Under the pieces are notes generated by a model. The model had not been told where the DNA came from. It made no database searches and saw only the letters and a list, made by a program, of their open reading frames with translations. A stretch of DNA of 64,000 bases from Stachybotrys elegans (Eukaryota > Ascomycota > Sordariomycetes > Hypocreales > Stachybotryaceae), in NCBI GenBank assembly GCA_020746835.1, contig JAGPNK010000008.1, positions 1,798,001-1,862,000 of the forward strand, written 5' to 3'. Made by a program: the position numbers and the translations under genes. Of this stretch, positions 44,014 through 55,887 are shown piece after piece; position 1 is the first letter of the stretch; the number at the start of each line of letters is the position of its first letter.

Positions 44014-45886
44014 CTCCCAGGCCGAGTCGTGGCGTTGTCTGCACGATAGACTCTTGGGCAAGTTGCCTGGAGATATTTGAGGAACTTGCTTGTCCTGGAG
44101 AGTGTGCACTATCACCGATGCTTATCAAGTCAGGAAACCTCGCCATAACAGATGTCACGCGGATACATTTCTGCTGCAGAGCCCCGTCTGGCAGCGAATC
44201 AGGTTCCTGCTTTTTGTTCAGCTGCCTGCAGGCTGTGGGCGCCTAATTGCGGCTGAGGATGAAAACATTGAGGCCAAGTCCATTCCTCAACTGATGGCCT
44301 ACCCTATAGCTTTCTGATGAAGGATCAGACTTGTGAACTCGACTATGACTTTTTGAGAAAGGACAAAGTCGGCAGTGTGACCAAGTCATGGCTGGTTTCG
44401 GGCCGAGCTGAATTCCAAAGCATGTTAATGTAAACAGGTCTATCTGCACGATTCTCAGTTCCCTCGTGGGTCTTCTTGGCAGGCAGTTAATGTTCCAGTG
44501 GTTACAAGGCCTCTCAACATTGGAAGGCGAAAACACCTTCCAGTCTCAATGCACGACATCAATAGTCACCTCGGTTCATGGGGTGAACCGTCTTTCCAAG
44601 CGATTGGTTGACTCTACACTGCATCTGGCAGGTCAACTTCCTTGATTCGTATAAGGGGGACCAACTGTCGACGCTCGCCTTGACACTGATTCAGGCTCCT
44701 TTCCCGTGCCTTTTTGCGCAGATCGTCATCATGGAGCAACTGGATGCCTCACAGCTTGGCTTGGCGGGACCAATAGTTGGAGGAGCCGGTCTTTCTAGAA
44801 AGTGTCCAGTTGCGGAGTACCTTGACGGCTGATTTGATGGTAGTTAGACAAGGTGCCAAAGATTTGTTTTAGTCCTAAAGCATGCTCGTCCACCTGTCTC
44901 CTGTTGTGCCTGACAACCATAATCCAACCCCAAATACATCATGTTGGAAGAGACTTTATCCCAACCTGGTCGTGCAATCATCGTATCAGACCTGAGCCCA
45001 TGCCGCTCAACGGCTTTCTCGGATCGAAACTCGTGTCGGCATCTGCTCGCCCCCCGCATTTCTCCAAGCAACGTCCCCTGCCCTACGGTGGGAAATGGGT
45101 TGAGCTAGTGGACTCGGGCCCTCCCGAGTGCTGATTTAGCGGCGACGTTGACGATAATATCACGTCGCTTTAATTGCGCAGTCTTCCCTCGGAAGAAATC
45201 CCTATCAACTCAGACTCAAGATTCATGAGTTAGCCGACGTCCTACAGACAAAAGGTCCTTGGGCTAGGCTAGTTTGTGCCGTTGCTCGATCCTTATCTCG
45301 TGTGGTGGCTCCGGCAAGTTGCGCGACTCCATCAGTCCTTTCTGTACCCCAGCTCACGACGGCAACCAACACTCAATGTCCAACCGTAATTTAATGCCGT
45401 GAGGTAAACGATAAACAGTCATCCATGATTCAAGTCTCGTATTCAACCCCTCTACTCCCTACTCCGTCCTTCGTAGGGAGTACAGCGCTCGCAATCGCAT
45501 GCTTGTATTGCAACTCAGCTGGCCGATAGTGGAGATAACCAAAATGAGGAGCCTCGACAATCACCTTCTCTCTTCAGCTAGGCTGCAATTCGCCTCTGCC
45601 AGTTCCATCACCCCAAGAAGCCATCAGGCTAAACTAGGAGGCGCGACAGTCCCGAGAGAGAAGGTGTTTAACGGCCGAGCTCGTATTACCAACCCCTGGC
45701 AATCTCCAATCTCCATTCCCCAGCATCCCAACAACGTGAACTGACAAGGAAAAGCATGGCCCTCGATATTACCGTGACGGTTTTCGGTAGTTGGGGGGCA
45801 TGGATTCGACGATAAATAGTCACCGCAGCGCTGCGTGATGCTGGAGTTTCTGTTCCTCAGCAACCCGACAACAGTCAAACTGCAAC
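44014..45886. other. 1.9-kb intergenic region, no gene seen
   Basis: Several small ORFs on both strands (44243-44536, 44844-45071, 45499-45744) without domains. The right end is the promoter of the secreted subtilisin gene; an AT-rich element GATAAATAG lies about 75 bases before its ATG. Confidence 0.45.
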
Positions 45887-48842
45887 ATGGTTGGCCCTCG
45901 CTTCCTGACGTCGGCAATTGCTGCCCTCGCCCTCTCCCAGGGCGTCGCCGCCGCCTTGGGAACTACGCCCGGCATGCACAAGTCTTTCTCGGGCACCCCT
46001 AAGCAGATCAGCCGCGGCGGCCAGGAGAGCGACGATTCTGGCATCATCGCCCCCAAGACGATCCCCAAGGCCTACATCGTCGAGCTCGAGAAGGGCACCT
46101 CTCTTGAGGGCCGCTCCGAGGATGGGCACGCGCGCTTCCGCAAGCGCGCCGAAGAGGCCAACGTCGAGTACCAGGTCCGCCACGAGTTCAGGGACAGCTC
46201 CCTCTTCTACGGTCTCTCGATTGACGTGACCGAGGAGACATCCCGAGAGACACTTGAGGCGCTCCCCGAGGTGCGCAAGATCTGGCCCGTAGTAGAGTAC
46301 TCCCACCCGACCCCGGTCGGCTTCGAGAACCTCGACATTGGAGGCCCAGTCGCCGGCCAGTACGGCTACAACACGAGCGTCATCCGTGGTGAGAACTACC
46401 AGATGGACTTTAACCTCAAGATGGCCGGTGTGCACCACCTGCACTCCCACGGCTTCAAGGGCCAGGGCGTCAAGGTCGCCATCATCGACTCCGGTGTTGA
46501 CTATCGCCATCCCGCTCTTGGCGGCGGCTTCGGCCCCGGCAAGAAGGTTGCCTTTGGACGCAACTACATCGACGACGGGCAGGGCGGCCCCGAGGACCCG
46601 ATTGCCACCTGCTCCTCTGGCGGACACGGCACTCACGTCGCTGGTACGTTCCCCTACACCCTCTCTGCGCAAAACGTGTTGCTGACCCTTCAGGTATTGT
46701 TGGTGGTGAGGACCCCAAGGATATCGGCTTCGGCCTCATCGGCGTCGCACCCGAGGCCACCCTCGGCATGTACCGCGTCTTCTCGTGCGGCGGCAGCGCC
46801 TCTAGCGACGTCATCTTCCAGGCCATCATCGACGCGTACTACGACGGCGCCGACATCATCTCCATGTCCCTGGGCGCCGACAGCGGCTGGGAGCGCGCGG
46901 ACCCCTTTGGCGAGCTCATCACGGCCGTCAAGCAGCTGGGCGTCGCCGTCATCATCGCCGCCGGCAACAGAGGCAGGCAGGGCCCCATGCTGACGGGCTC
47001 GCCCGGCATCGCCGCCGACGCCGTGGCCGTGGCCTCGGTCGACGGAGCAAGGTACCCCACGACGTATAAGGTCAAGAGCAACCGCGGCGGCGAGGAGTGG
47101 CGCTACTCGAGCGTGTGGCCCATGGAGGGCGAGTTCTACGTCTACGCGCCGCCCAACGAGGAGGACAGCTACGTGTGCACGCGCCAGGCCATGGATGACG
47201 GCGTCGCGTTTGTCAGGGACAACGGCTGGAACATTAGCGAGACCTTCTTCATGGTCCGCCAGTCGAACCGCTGCGGCCTCGACTTCTCCTTGATCAACGG
47301 GCAGTATCTGGGCTTCAAGGCCGTCATCGTGTGGAGGGACCAGGAGTTCCAGAACCCTTACGACAACAACTACCAGAGCTCTGCTCCCCCCCTGTGGACC
47401 CTGTCTCTCGACCATGTCGACGGACCCAAGCTGTATAAGGCCGTCACGAGCGACATGGCCGACTTCCGTCTCCAGTTCTCGGACCGACGATTCTTGTCCG
47501 TCGATAGCCCCAGCGCCGGCTTCACCAGCAACTACTCTAGCATGGGCAACAGCTGGGAGTTCAACGTCTTCAAGCCTCTTCTTGCTGCCCCGGGCCATCT
47601 CATCCTGAGCACCTGGCCGCTTGAGGGTGGCGGCTACTCCATCATCTCGGGAACCTCTATGGGTATGTAAACAATACATCCTTTGAGTATATAGAACTGA
47701 CAGGATTTGCAGCTACCCCCTTTGTTTCCGGATGCTACGCCGTCCTAAAGTCCGCCTTCCCCAACCTCACCCCCGACGAGTTGACCAACCTCTTTGTGAC
47801 CACGGCCAAGCCCGCCAAGTACTGGGGCGACAGCGACGTCCTGCACACCGTCGCCCACCAGGGCGCGGGCACCATCAACGTCTGGGACGCCTACAACAGC
47901 GGCACCAAGTTCGACAGCTCCGTCATCAACGCGGGCCAGTCGGCCGAGCCCGTCTCGCGCAACATCACCTTCACCAACACGCTCGGCCGCAGCAAGACGT
48001 TTGCCATCTCGCACTCGGCTGCCGGCTTGATGCAGAGGACGCCCTACGGGGAGCTGGACCCTATCGGATGGTACGTTTTTGGACTTCCCTCCAAGCCCAT
48101 CTACGCCGAGGTTGAGTTTGAGACGCCCACGACCGTCACCCTGGGCCCCGGCGAGTCCACAGTCGTCTCGTTTACCATCACGCCACCCGCCGGCGTTGAC
48201 CCCGACACTATCCCCATCTACTCTGGCTTCATTAACTTTGTGTCGGGGCGTGATGCGTACAATGTTCCGTACATGGGCATGCCGTACGTCATCAACGAGG
48301 CGCCTGTCCTGGAGAGAGATCCCATCCTTGCTGATGGCGTCGTGCTGCCAAAAATGATCTCGCACCTGAACATTGACGGGTACGCCGTCTTGACCGATGA
48401 CGACCTGGTTTACTACAACTACACCGACGGCTGGTTCCCCAATGACGTTTTCCCCGGCATGGCCTACTTTGCCCGCCAACCCACCGACGCGTACCGCCTG
48501 GATCTCGTTGCTGCCAACACGACGTATGAACCCACGTACTGGGGCTTCAACCGATCCAACGTCTTCGAGACCTACACTCCGGACCTCACCATCGTCGATA
48601 CCTTTGGCGGCGTTGATTCCATGAGCGTTGTTTTCCAGGACTTCTTCCTCCCTCCAGTGTACCACATGCTGGGCTGGTACGGCAGTCTCAATGACGCTGA
48701 CGGTTGGGACATTGGCTTCGTTCCTACCGGTGATTACCGATGGCTTCTCAGAGTCCTGCCAATTGAGAAGCCCTACAACGACCCCGAGAGCTGGGAGAGT
48801 TGGTTGGGTCCTGTCATGAGGATCACCGACTTGAGTGCATAG
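45887..48842 (+). CDS. Large secreted subtilisin-like protease (S8)
   Basis: Three exons (45887-46643, 46694-47662, 47713-48842), two 50-nt introns, 951 residues. Signal peptide 1-22 or so, an inhibitor-type propeptide (KAYIVELEKG to about 135), then the S8 domain with Asp201 (AIIDSGVDY), His247 (GGHGTHVAG, spliced at its end), the IIAAGN oxyanion region and Ser574 (GTSMATP, spliced just after Met). The domain is interrupted between about 300 and 560 by an insertion with aromatic and Asn-rich sequence where related enzymes have a PA domain. The last 300 residues form the beta-rich region of the minor extracellular protease (Vpr-like) fungal group. It degrades extracellular protein. The coding region is markedly more GC-rich in third positions than its neighbours, which explains the long antisense ORFs. 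Confidence 0.93.
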
Positions 48843-49043
48843 GAATAGTCAGAATCTGTAGATAATGATTTATGTCATACTTTAGTCACGATGTCATGTG
48901 AGTGATGTATATACATGGTGAAGAAACAAGCCAACCGTAGAAGAATAATATGAGTCTTGTGGCAGTGATGTACTTGGAAGCAATTTCAGTCGAGCCTCAG
49001 TTAAATTATCTCCATTTTCGGAATTATCGCCATCTATGTTCTA

Positions 49044-49958
49044 TCATCCATATCGTCTCCAGATTGTAGTAGAAGGAATACTCGTCTCGTCTGGTCCCGG
49101 GAGAATCTCTCTTAGTATCTCGTTAATCCCATTCCCGTGCTCTTTGGCATCCTTCCACTGCCGAGGATATCCCAAGCTGACCTCCTCAAATCTTGTTTCG
49201 TCCTTCCAATCTGATCGTCGTACATGCAAATGCCCCGTTACCACCACCTTTGCCTTGAACCTCTTGTGCCAATCCTCCGTCTTTTTCGTGCCGCACCATA
49301 GACTGAATCGGGGGATGAAGGGTATGTAGATCAGGTCCTCCCGCAACGGCCAGTGGTTGATGATGATCAACGGCAGTCCTGTGTCGGCGGCTGCTTGGAG
49401 TCGGGGCTCTGTCAAGGCGACACGCGCGTGACACCATTCATCTCGGGTTTCGTAGGGTGTGGGATGTAGCAACGCCTCATCGGTTGCCTGGATATCCACC
49501 TCGAGGGCCCAGTCGAGGGCGCGCTCTCTCGTTACATGGGCTGGCCTGAAGGAGTAATCGTATAGGGTGAAGATTGGACAGATGATGGCCTCGTTGCCGT
49601 TACCGTCATCCCATCGCACGTAGTCATCCTCGGGCGTGATGACTCCACATTCGCGGGCGAGTTCCACACAGCCCAGATACTTGGACACGCCAGTCAGAGC
49701 GTTCAAACTGTCTGCCTGTGAGGTCGACTTTTGGTTGGAAGACGGCATAGTATATAGTTCATGGTTGCCAGGTACCCAAAAGACCTGCTTGAAGCGTTCC
49801 CGGGCAATGCCGAAGGCCAACCTCAAGTGCTCGGCCTTCTCGCCCACGTCACCGGCGATGATGAGACTGTCCTCCGGGCGAGGGGTCAGGGTCTTCCAGG
49901 CCTCGACATTCTGTTGATGTCCCAGATGCAGGTCGGCAATCGCATAGAGCTTGCCCAT
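49044..49958 (-). CDS. Calcineurin-like metallophosphoesterase, bacterial-type
   Basis: Intronless, 304 residues. All metal-binding motifs of the superfamily are present: DLHLGH (Asp9, His11), GDVGE (Asp37), GNHELY (Asn65, His66), NHWPL (His202) and GHLHVRR (His243, His245). Conserved stretches such as YDYSFRP, LHPTPY and WHKRFKAKVVVTGHLH...FEEVSLGYPRQW resemble proteins I know mainly from actinomycetes, where they sit in biosynthetic clusters. It would remove phosphate from a small molecule or nucleotide. It lies 524 bases downstream of the four-domain enzyme on the same strand, suggesting a shared pathway. Bacterial origin by transfer is an inference from sequence resemblance and lack of introns. 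Confidence 0.88.
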   Translation of the reverse strand: MGKLYAIADLHLGHQQNVEAWKTLTPRPEDSLIIAGDVGEKAEHLRLAFGIARERFKQVFWVPGNHELYTMPSSNQKSTSQADSLNALTGVSKYLGCVELARECGVITPEDDYVRWDDGNGNEAIICPIFTLYDYSFRPAHVTRERALDWALEVDIQATDEALLHPTPYETRDEWCHARVALTEPRLQAAADTGLPLIIINHWPLREDLIYIPFIPRFSLWCGTKKTEDWHKRFKAKVVVTGHLHVRRSDWKDETRFEEVSLGYPRQWKDAKEHGNGINEILREILPGPDETSIPSTTIWRRYG

Positions 49959-50482
49959 AGCAGGCTAAGAGGTCCGAGGTCTATGGAGTGTGTCTGGTTG
50001 CACAGAAGTGCGGGGTTTGACAGCGGGAATCGCTAATAAAGGGCAACGGAGCACCGTAACTCGGGACAATTGGCCCGGTCAGACGCTGATTTGCGTCAAT
50101 TAGACGCTGACCTTAATAAGCCCCGACGCTGATCAAAACCAGAAGTTACCGTAAGCCTAACCAGTATGCTTGTGGTAAGATGCGCTCGCCCATGTCTAGA
50201 TTATTCCATCGCGTCCTTGCCATTGTGATTACTGATCATTTCACCGGTGCTGCTCACAAATCACTTATTTCGAGGGTGCCATGAGACAATATTGGTCAAT
50301 TTGGAAGCGCAAAGAAATCAATACACCGGTCAAGGCATCCCGTTAAGGTGTTGCATCCAGCGACCACAACCGTTAGGGAGCACCAGACAATACTGACTAC
50401 AGTGAGGGAAAAGAGAAGACAGATATGAACTGAGTCTGTCAACTAAATCTGCTACTATTAATACACGTCGTCTGTTAAACGC
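49959..50482. other. Intergenic region between phosphoesterase and four-domain enzyme genes
   Basis: Promoter of the phosphoesterase gene and 3' end of the fusion gene. It contains a short repeated GACGCTGA element (three copies, 50082-50135). No coding signal. Confidence 0.5.
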
Positions 50483-53400
50483 CTACGCGCCTCCAAATGC
50501 TAGGAGACTCTGGATATGAACACCTCCGAAGCCGTGACGGCGCAGAAACTCACGGCCACCATGCTGCGCAAACTCGGCCACTACCATGACAGTAATCTTT
50601 TCAGGCTTGACTTCCAGTTTCTCAAGAAGCTGCAGGACGGCGTAGAGAGTAGCGCCAGTCGCCAACACATCATCCACGACCACCACCGATGCACCCTTGG
50701 GCACCACATTCTGTTCAATCTCAATCGCGCGCTCTCCCGTGCTACCAGGATCGGTAGATGAGATGTGCGACCGGGGCTTGTCGACGGATACAGTAGGCGG
50801 AGGAAGCTTGCCGGCTTCACGCACCAAGGCGAGCGGCTTGTCCAGCAGAGTGGCCAAGGCCGAGGCAAAGACAAAACCGCCCGCTTCGCAGCTCACCAGC
50901 GCGTCAATGGCCGCCCAGTCTCCGTGGAAATGGGTTTGGAGTAGCTTTGAGCACAAGGACAGCCCGCCTCGGTGCTGCGCAATGTTGAGTATATGGCGGA
51001 ACTCAACACCCTGTCGGGGAAAGTTCAATACCGGGCGGACCATGCTGGTGAGCCTCGTCAAATCCTCATGCATAAGAGGCATCAAGTGAGTATCGGCAAA
51101 TAACCTCACCGCTCCAGTTCCGACGCCCTCGTTCTTGAAGATGAAACTGGGGCAGTAGTCCATCACCACAGGCGACGTCTGTGCCTCTCCTGCTCCTCGC
51201 AAGACGCGCGTCTCCTCGCTGGCGACGACATGGACATCAACCATCTTACTTTCTGGAAATATTTGTGAGAAGACCGTGACAGGAGCCTCGTCTCTCATCC
51301 CGGTGACCAACAATACGTCAACATCACCAGCGTGACCGACGACGTCGGTGAAATGCTCCTTAGGCAGTTCAGGCCGCGAGTTGACTTGCTCTTGGAAGAA
51401 GGAGGTCAGCGCACCTCGACGTTCCTCCTTGTACTCACGATCGTGAAGCAGGCGGTGAAGATCACACCAATGCTTGGCCGCATATTCCCGTTTCGTGGCT
51501 TCGCTGATGCTTGATACCTTTACCCTGAAACCTTTCTCCGTCAACTTATCCGCCCAGATGTTGGCGCAAAAGTCCTTGCCGGCGCAGCTTTCCCCAGTTA
51601 CGAGGATAATAAGACGCGGTGCTCCTGATACCGTTGGAATGGGACAAGCATGGGCCAAGACATTGTACGGATCGAAGACGTGCTTCAGCCTGGCCAGGCG
51701 AGGCCGGTTCGGCCCGAAAGCCACGGCGGCAAGGGCAGTATCTCGGGGGTCTGGTCCAAGGTCAGCACCGTAGGCTTCAGCTCCAAGGAGCAACAAGTCG
51801 TTGGCAACTTTATAGACCCATTTGACAACAGACGAAGGCACGTCTGTGTTATCCTCTTGACGCGACCAGACGCCCGTTATCACACAAGCAAAATCCCAGT
51901 TCCGGCAACCAAAAGCCGTAGCTCTCTCATCCACATCGCTTATGGCTCCTCCGCCATGTAGTCGATGGAGATAGCATAAAGGTGTGGGAGTCGCATTGAC
52001 CGCTTCCAGAAGAGCCGTGCCAATGGTATTCTTTCCGACAATCTTGAGGAACACGCATCGTTTGAACGACGAGGTTTTCCCTCCGCCGTGGCCGCCGTGC
52101 ATGCTGGAGACATACATCTCCGTATCGAAGAGTCCAACAGCGTTTACAAACGTGGACTTGGATGGCTGGCCAAGAAGATCGTCGACTAGAGCCCTCGAAT
52201 TGGTGACTGTTCCGGCTGGACAGCACTCAATCGTACTCACCCCAAGATGGAGATTGCCGTTGTCCGAGTAAACGTATACATCTGACGAGACATAACGGGG
52301 CAGATCGCTGGCGACCCGGTCGATACTTTTCAGCAGATTCAACCCTTCAGCCATGTCCCCGAAAAGGCCAACGCCGTCTTCCAAGGGGATCATCCATTCT
52401 TTGACTGAGAAGTACGACAGTGCCTCAAATGCCTTGAAAGTCACACTGAGAACAATGCCGACATTGGTCCCTGCACCCTTCAAGGCCCAGAGCAGGTCAC
52501 TTTCGTTGGATGGACGCACAGCTCCGGGCGGTATGTGTTGGCTTGGGACTGAACCAACGTAGAGCACCTCGCCAGTGGCGACACTGACGAGCACCGCGCC
52601 CACAATGGCATCGCAGGCGAACCCGTACATTCGGGACAGGTGCCCGATGCCGCCTTGTAGCCACATTCCGGCTCCAACACTCGGGCGAGACCCCAGCGGA
52701 ACCGTCAGTCCCTCTGCCATGGTTCGGGAAATTATGTCCCCTGCCTTACACCCAGCGCCGACAACAATGAGGCTCCCTTCCTCGGAAGGAAGGATCTCGA
52801 GTGTGTCGAATGCCTCCATATCGACCGCAACCACGTTTGGCCAGACACACTGGTCACTGTGGCCTCCCCCCATGACAGTCAGACCGAGACGGTTGTCTAT
52901 GGCCCACTTGATGCAAATCTGAACGTCGGGAACAGAGGGCGGCCTGACAATCGGAGGCCTTTGACGGAGGCCCGCTAGCCGATCCTTGATCTTCCGGTCT
53001 GCGGGTGCGAGGGGGACTTTCTCAGTCAACTTTGACAAGGCGTTGGCATGTCGATTAAACGCAATCATGACCTCGGGTGAGTTGAAGTATAGGTGTTGCG
53101 CGTCGGTGGGATTGGTAAGACCAAGGCTCCGGCACAGCTTGCGCCATTCCATGCGAGTAATCTCGTCTTCGCTGTCGTCCTCGATGGTGAATCCTGCTAT
53201 GAAACGAGCGAAAGAGTCGATGCGCTCGGCGTCGTTGGGTATCTTGACGAACCCATCGTGGTATAACTTCGTCCGATGGCACAGCATGCCGCCAAGGTCT
53301 AAGCACCCATCGCGGTGGAAGACAATGACAAGACCCTCGTCAGAAAGCATCTGGAGAGCCTTTTCAATGTACGCGCGGTTCGGTTTCAAACCATACATGC

Positions 53401-53887
53401 TGTGACAGAAGAGGACGACGTCATATTTCTCGTCCGCGTCATCCTGGTTGGAGGGAACATCCGCGTTCTCGATGAGCTCGAATGGGCGTTGATGGATAGT
53501 GGCTGGGCCACTTAGGTAGGGCAGCTGGGATTCTACCATCGAGTTGGTGTGGATTCGTGTATCCAACCGAACTGCAAAGATGACATTGGGTTCGTATGCC
53601 GTGTATCGGTTGATTTTACGCTTCAGGTAGTCGGGCAATTGTGAGAGTACAGTCGCCGGGCCTGGGCCAATCTCCAATACCGAGACACGGAGGCGCGATT
53701 GGACAAGAGGGTCGAGCAGCTCTGCGAGTTGGGGAACGATAAAGTCTTGATACACCGCCGCTCCCGGTCCTTGCAGAAAGGTATCGAAGCCAGAGCTGTA
53801 TGGTGCATCTGTCAGCCGCTTCCGCTGGGATGACGATTCTGCGACAGCATCTCGTAAAGATCGCTTCAGAGTTTCGAGGCTGTTCAT
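50483..53887 (-). CDS. Four-domain enzyme: methyltransferase - FAD oxidoreductase - phosphomevalonate-kinase-like - adenine phosphoribosyltransferase
   Basis: Intronless, 1134 residues from the ATG at 53887; the frame is open upstream but has no ATG. Domains: (1) class I SAM methyltransferase, 1-300, motif I LEIGPGP (71-77); (2) berberine-bridge-type FAD oxidoreductase, about 310-750, with VMGGGHS (338-344, flavin-linking His343), PSVGAGMWLQGGIGHLS and C-terminal FDPYNVLAH (738-746); the second flavin-linking Cys is not seen; (3) animal-type phosphomevalonate-kinase-like domain, about 757-945, P-loop GESCAGKD (765-772) and KREYAAKH...LLHDREYKEERR; (4) adenine phosphoribosyltransferase, about 946-1134, NFPRQGVEFR and PRPP loop VVVVDDVLATGAT (1068-1080). 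Key residues of each part are kept, so all four may be active. Known PRTs join a base to PRPP; with kinase, methylation, oxidation and the neighbouring phosphatase this suggests a modified nucleotide or nucleoside. That pathway is inferred. Confidence 0.88.
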   Translation of the reverse strand: MNSLETLKRSLRDAVAESSSQRKRLTDAPYSSGFDTFLQGPGAAVYQDFIVPQLAELLDPLVQSRLRVSVLEIGPGPATVLSQLPDYLKRKINRYTAYEPNVIFAVRLDTRIHTNSMVESQLPYLSGPATIHQRPFELIENADVPSNQDDADEKYDVVLFCHSMYGLKPNRAYIEKALQMLSDEGLVIVFHRDGCLDLGGMLCHRTKLYHDGFVKIPNDAERIDSFARFIAGFTIEDDSEDEITRMEWRKLCRSLGLTNPTDAQHLYFNSPEVMIAFNRHANALSKLTEKVPLAPADRKIKDRLAGLRQRPPIVRPPSVPDVQICIKWAIDNRLGLTVMGGGHSDQCVWPNVVAVDMEAFDTLEILPSEEGSLIVVGAGCKAGDIISRTMAEGLTVPLGSRPSVGAGMWLQGGIGHLSRMYGFACDAIVGAVLVSVATGEVLYVGSVPSQHIPPGAVRPSNESDLLWALKGAGTNVGIVLSVTFKAFEALSYFSVKEWMIPLEDGVGLFGDMAEGLNLLKSIDRVASDLPRYVSSDVYVYSDNGNLHLGVSTIECCPAGTVTNSRALVDDLLGQPSKSTFVNAVGLFDTEMYVSSMHGGHGGGKTSSFKRCVFLKIVGKNTIGTALLEAVNATPTPLCYLHRLHGGGAISDVDERATAFGCRNWDFACVITGVWSRQEDNTDVPSSVVKWVYKVANDLLLLGAEAYGADLGPDPRDTALAAVAFGPNRPRLARLKHVFDPYNVLAHACPIPTVSGAPRLIILVTGESCAGKDFCANIWADKLTEKGFRVKVSSISEATKREYAAKHWCDLHRLLHDREYKEERRGALTSFFQEQVNSRPELPKEHFTDVVGHAGDVDVLLVTGMRDEAPVTVFSQIFPESKMVDVHVVASEETRVLRGAGEAQTSPVVMDYCPSFIFKNEGVGTGAVRLFADTHLMPLMHEDLTRLTSMVRPVLNFPRQGVEFRHILNIAQHRGGLSLCSKLLQTHFHGDWAAIDALVSCEAGGFVFASALATLLDKPLALVREAGKLPPPTVSVDKPRSHISSTDPGSTGERAIEIEQNVVPKGASVVVVDDVLATGATLYAVLQLLEKLEVKPEKITVMVVAEFAQHGGREFLRRHGFGGVHIQSLLAFGGA

Positions 53888-55887
53888 CTCGAAGCGAGTT
53901 GTGGCGAGCGATTGATGGATCGCCAGGACGTTACAGATGAGCCGCTTACCACAGTATGGATTGGCGTGTCGGATGATGATGCCGATGCAAGATAAAGAAA
54001 GGAGAACGGCCGTGCTTCCACGATGCAGACAAGTGCACGCCGTTTCCCCCAACTATGATTCACCCTGTTGTTTTGCGCCATTCGCCTGTCAAACACCGGT
54101 CACTTTTACTCGTGTATGCAGGAGGCCGTCTGTTTTGTTGTGCAGGCCGTGAAACAGCGACAGTTCAGATGAATGACGGCGGCATCACCCGACCCTCATG
54201 CAGTGACAAACGTAGCCCAGTGGATTGTCACAAACAGTCAGAATGCTACCTGGGCTCAGACGTCTGTCTTTACACCCCAAGCTGGGTCATTGTGTTTGCG
54301 AAACAGTCTCCGGGACAGGCATCCGACTGACCAGGCAAACCAACATCATGGGACGTAGACATGGGAAACCAGCATGGTCCAAATGACCGCTCCCGAGCAA
54401 TCAATGCTTCTATCCCGTGACTCATCTTGTTTGCGGCATAGACTACTTGCCTTACCATTCTTTTTGCAGAAGACACCTGGGCATGAAGATGATTGTGCGA
54501 AGCAGATAGTGATCAATCGCAGGCCAATCCTGCTGGCATTTCATTGACAAAGCTTGTACGGGCAATGATCCCAATTGCCGGTTCCTATACATCTATATGC
54601 GCCCGGCCTTGCCATCCTACAAATAAATCATTCCATCGCCTTGCTGATACAGATACCATGACTTTTATCCAATTGCTCAAGCTTCCGCACCGTTTACCTC
54701 ATCCGATCGAATTCTGACATGGATGCCCGAATTGTGTCGCCTTGTTGCGGCCCAGAAAAGGCAACCACCTCCACAGCCACGCACCGGCCTTCTGCCAGGC
54801 TGGCCGGGGTCGCAGTTTTCCGCATGGGTACTACTTGGCCGCCTTGCGAGAGGCCCCGTAGTTGATGCGTATGTTGACGGATGGCTCCTGTGCAGCACCG
54901 CCCGCCAGCCATCGCTGCATGGAAGGCGATAGCGTAGAAGGTGATCCAGTCGGTCTCCCAGAGCCTCTGTACCCTAGTTAGCATTCTGCAGAATGACGCG
55001 TGTAAGCATGTACGAACCCATTGCCCGATGACGAGGCGTAGGAGCCGGCGTTGGCAGTGGCAGAAGACTGGGACGGCATGATGACGGTGAGGCAAAGTGT
55101 ATTATATCGGCAACCTGTGTCGGTAACTTTGATTGCTCGAGATATGCAGCCAGAGAGCTCAAATAAATTGCCTCTATTCAGTGATGATGATTGTTCAGAA
55201 ATCTATCTGTTGGAACGTCATGTCGTTGGAATTTAAATACCATTTCCACCACATGAGCCCGCAAATTTTTGCAAGAAATTGCGACAGCGCAAAATTGAGT
55301 ACACAGTAGGGACATGTTACGCGAATTGAAGTTATTCCAGCTGGCCCTGTGATGGCTGTTTTTCCCACTGCGCCAAAACCAGTGCCAAAGATTGGGCATG
55401 ATATGCATGTGTTGGCAAGAACTGGCGGGGCAGAACTGTGCTGAAATATGCAAAAGGTCAGTTTTGCCCTGCCGCGCAAAAGAAAAACAGCCTGGGCACT
55501 CTCTGGGCATATTCTGCGCCCAGGGGTTGTGCGTGGCTGGCTTTTGCAGGGTCTGTTTTGCTGTTAGGAGTTTTGCATGCCTGCGCAAAACTCAACTCCA
55601 CAGCCGACAGCTCTGTACCTGATGACTTACAGGTGACAGGGGGGTAGGAAGCTGAGATGTTGTGGCTGTGCTGGGCGAACCAGGCCGCACAATCGCGCTT
55701 ATCCGTCATGTCGGGCAGCCTTGTGGGAGAAGTTGCGGGAGAAAGTTTGCGCGTCCATCGTCAGACCGAACCAACTTTGATCCTCCCTCGCTACGGCAGA
55801 AGGTGCTCGTGCCGCTCGAGAAGGCGCTTCGAGTTATATCTCTGTGGCTCGACGCTGACCCATACTTTTTGATCTTACCTATCCACC
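53888..55887. other. 2-kb intergenic region, doubtful small gene
   Basis: Left part is the promoter of the four-domain enzyme. On the minus strand an ATG at 55078 starts a Ser/Ala-rich peptide (MPSQSSATANAGSY...) with a plausible intron (GTACAT donor, TGCTAAC branch, ACAG acceptor at about 54970) leading into an ORF that ends at 54694. I cannot name it and give it low weight. The stretch 55180-55880 shows nothing firm. Confidence 0.3.

Noticed and set aside
45875..48665. Three long minus-strand ORFs (45875-46672, 46690-47679, 47745-48665)
   Set aside because: They mirror the GC3-rich subtilisin exons and break at its introns; no signal, domain or start context. Antisense shadows.
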